Shown here: positions 63,358-64,000 of the stretch, piece by piece
How positions within the stretch are numbered: the first letter of the stretch is position 1
How the letters are laid out: each line of letters begins with the position of its first letter
Assembly (NCBI RefSeq): GCF_045629565.1
Contig: NZ_JAZQRL010000008.1
Coordinates: 1-64,000 of the forward strand
From: Arcticibacter sp045629565
Lineage (GTDB): Bacteria; Bacteroidota; Bacteroidia; Sphingobacteriales; Sphingobacteriaceae
Length of the DNA: 64,000 nucleotides
Direction of reading: 5' to 3'
Position numbers and translations under genes: made by a program
The notes under the pieces: model-generated
Database searches by the model: none
The model's input: the letters and a program-made list of their open reading frames with translations, nothing else
What the model was told of the DNA's origin: nothing

Positions 63358-64000
63358 CTACTCTTCAGTAGAGTTCTTGTCGCCTTCAGGCAGCTGTGGC
63401 TCTTTCTTCTTCTTGGAAGGAGTTACCTTCGGCGCTATCGTAATAGCATCCGTTTCTTTGTTATAATCCACCTCCATGATCTGACCTTCAGCCAGCTCGC
63501 CCTTAAGGATCTCCTCGGCAATAGGATCTTCTAAGTACTTTTGGATAGCTCTCTTAAGCGGACGGGCGCCGAATTGCGAATCATAACCCTTTTCAGAGAT
63601 AAATTCTTTAGCTCCATCAGTAAGAGATATCTCATAACCCAGCGCATTAATTCTGGAGAACAGAGACGCCAGCTCAATATCGATGATCTTGAAGATGTTT
63701 TCTTTCGACAGCGAGTTGAATACGATCACATCATCAATACGGTTTAAGAATTCCGGCGCAAACGCACGCTTCAACGCATTTTCGATAACACCTCTGGAGT
63801 GCGTATCAGCCTGTGAAGACTTAGCGTTAGTAGTAAAACCAACACCTTGACCAAAATCCTTCAACTGTCTGGCACCGATATTCGATGTCATAATAATGAT
63901 GGTATTACGGAAATCCACCTTACGACCCAAGCTATCGGTAAGCTGACCTTCATCCAACACCTGCAACAGGATATTGAACACGTCTGGGTGAGCTTTCTCA
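63358..64000 (-). CDS. clpC: ATP-dependent Clp protease ATPase subunit ClpC, C-terminal part
   Basis: The C-terminal 214 residues of a Clp/Hsp100 ATPase, read from the window edge (EKAHPDVFNILLQVLDEGQL). It contains the end of the second AAA+ module (TIIIMTSNIGARQL with sensor-1 Asn, AFAPEFLNRIDDVIVF with the Arg finger) and the D2-small domain with sensor 2 (GARPLKRAIQKYLEDP), then a Lys-rich tail. It unfolds substrates for ClpP. The N-terminal part lies beyond 64000. Confidence 0.93.
   Translation of the reverse strand, partial: EKAHPDVFNILLQVLDEGQLTDSLGRKVDFRNTIIIMTSNIGARQLKDFGQGVGFTTNAKSSQADTHSRGVIENALKRAFAPEFLNRIDDVIVFNSLSKENIFKIIDIELASLFSRINALGYEISLTDGAKEFISEKGYDSQFGARPLKRAIQKYLEDPIAEEILKGELAEGQIMEVDYNKETDAITIAPKVTPSKKKKEPQLPEGDKNSTEE

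Overview
The window looks like a chromosomal segment of a Bacteroidota member, most likely family Sphingobacteriaceae (Pedobacter-like). The evidence is two SusC/SusD pairs, a type IX secretion sorting domain and a PorT-family barrel, the long insert-bearing form of IspG, tandem OmpH genes beside BamA, DUF6089 and GYF_2-RDD proteins, and many -7 boxes of the Bacteroidota form TAnnTTTG with almost no Shine-Dalgarno sequences. No rRNA, tRNA or CRISPR array was found.

Layout. 1-440 holds the decayed right end of an IS3-family element. 649-8319 (minus) is an envelope operon: alpha/beta hydrolase, CBS protein, NAD kinase, DUF6089 barrel, UppS, BamA and two OmpH/Skp chaperones. 8438-11249 (minus) holds a YqeY-like protein, an SDR dehydrogenase, and menG overlapping porT. 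11250-13022 is a gene-poor scar: a tandem palindrome, a small membrane protein, and the fused remnant of an arsR-SRPBCC operon that still has its promoter and paired operators. 13023-18135 is an orphan SusC/SusD pair, followed by an acyltransferase. 19473-33970 is mostly housekeeping: engB, a UbiA-type prenyltransferase, an M3 peptidase, a universal stress protein, an amino-acid permease, kup, a T9SS cargo protein, a FAH-family protein, an M23 peptidase, bcp and a split transketolase. 34009-39087 is ispG plus a probable zinc locus: MerC, an FtsX-type ABC pair with a His-rich loop, and a Fur/Zur regulator. 39079-41122 (minus) is a membrane-stress trio (PspC, LiaF-like, GYF_2-RDD). 41358-43804 holds mlaE, mlaF and a methyltransferase.

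The most interesting region is 43906-58577. It is one minus-strand block of 11 genes with mostly tiny gaps: a DeoR regulator, a fucose/arabinose-isomerase-like enzyme, a second split transketolase, a CUT2 (Rbs-type) ABC importer with a DUF2291 protein, an FGGY kinase, then SusC and SusD, ending in a strong terminator. Read as a pathway it gives outer-membrane uptake, a periplasmic binding lipoprotein, ABC import, aldose-ketose isomerisation, phosphorylation and a dedicated transketolase. That enzyme set resembles the isomerase-kinase-transketolase route described for the branched sugar D-apiose; the substrate assignment here is inference.

58801-64000 holds a conserved lipoprotein of unknown function, msrA, parC and the 3' part of clpC, which runs off the window. 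Several gene ends carry perfect 16-22 bp hairpins, some serving two convergent genes. Several starts were moved to internal ATG codons because the longer reading frames began at TTG or ran into a neighbour; kup starts at GTG and the M23 peptidase at TTG.
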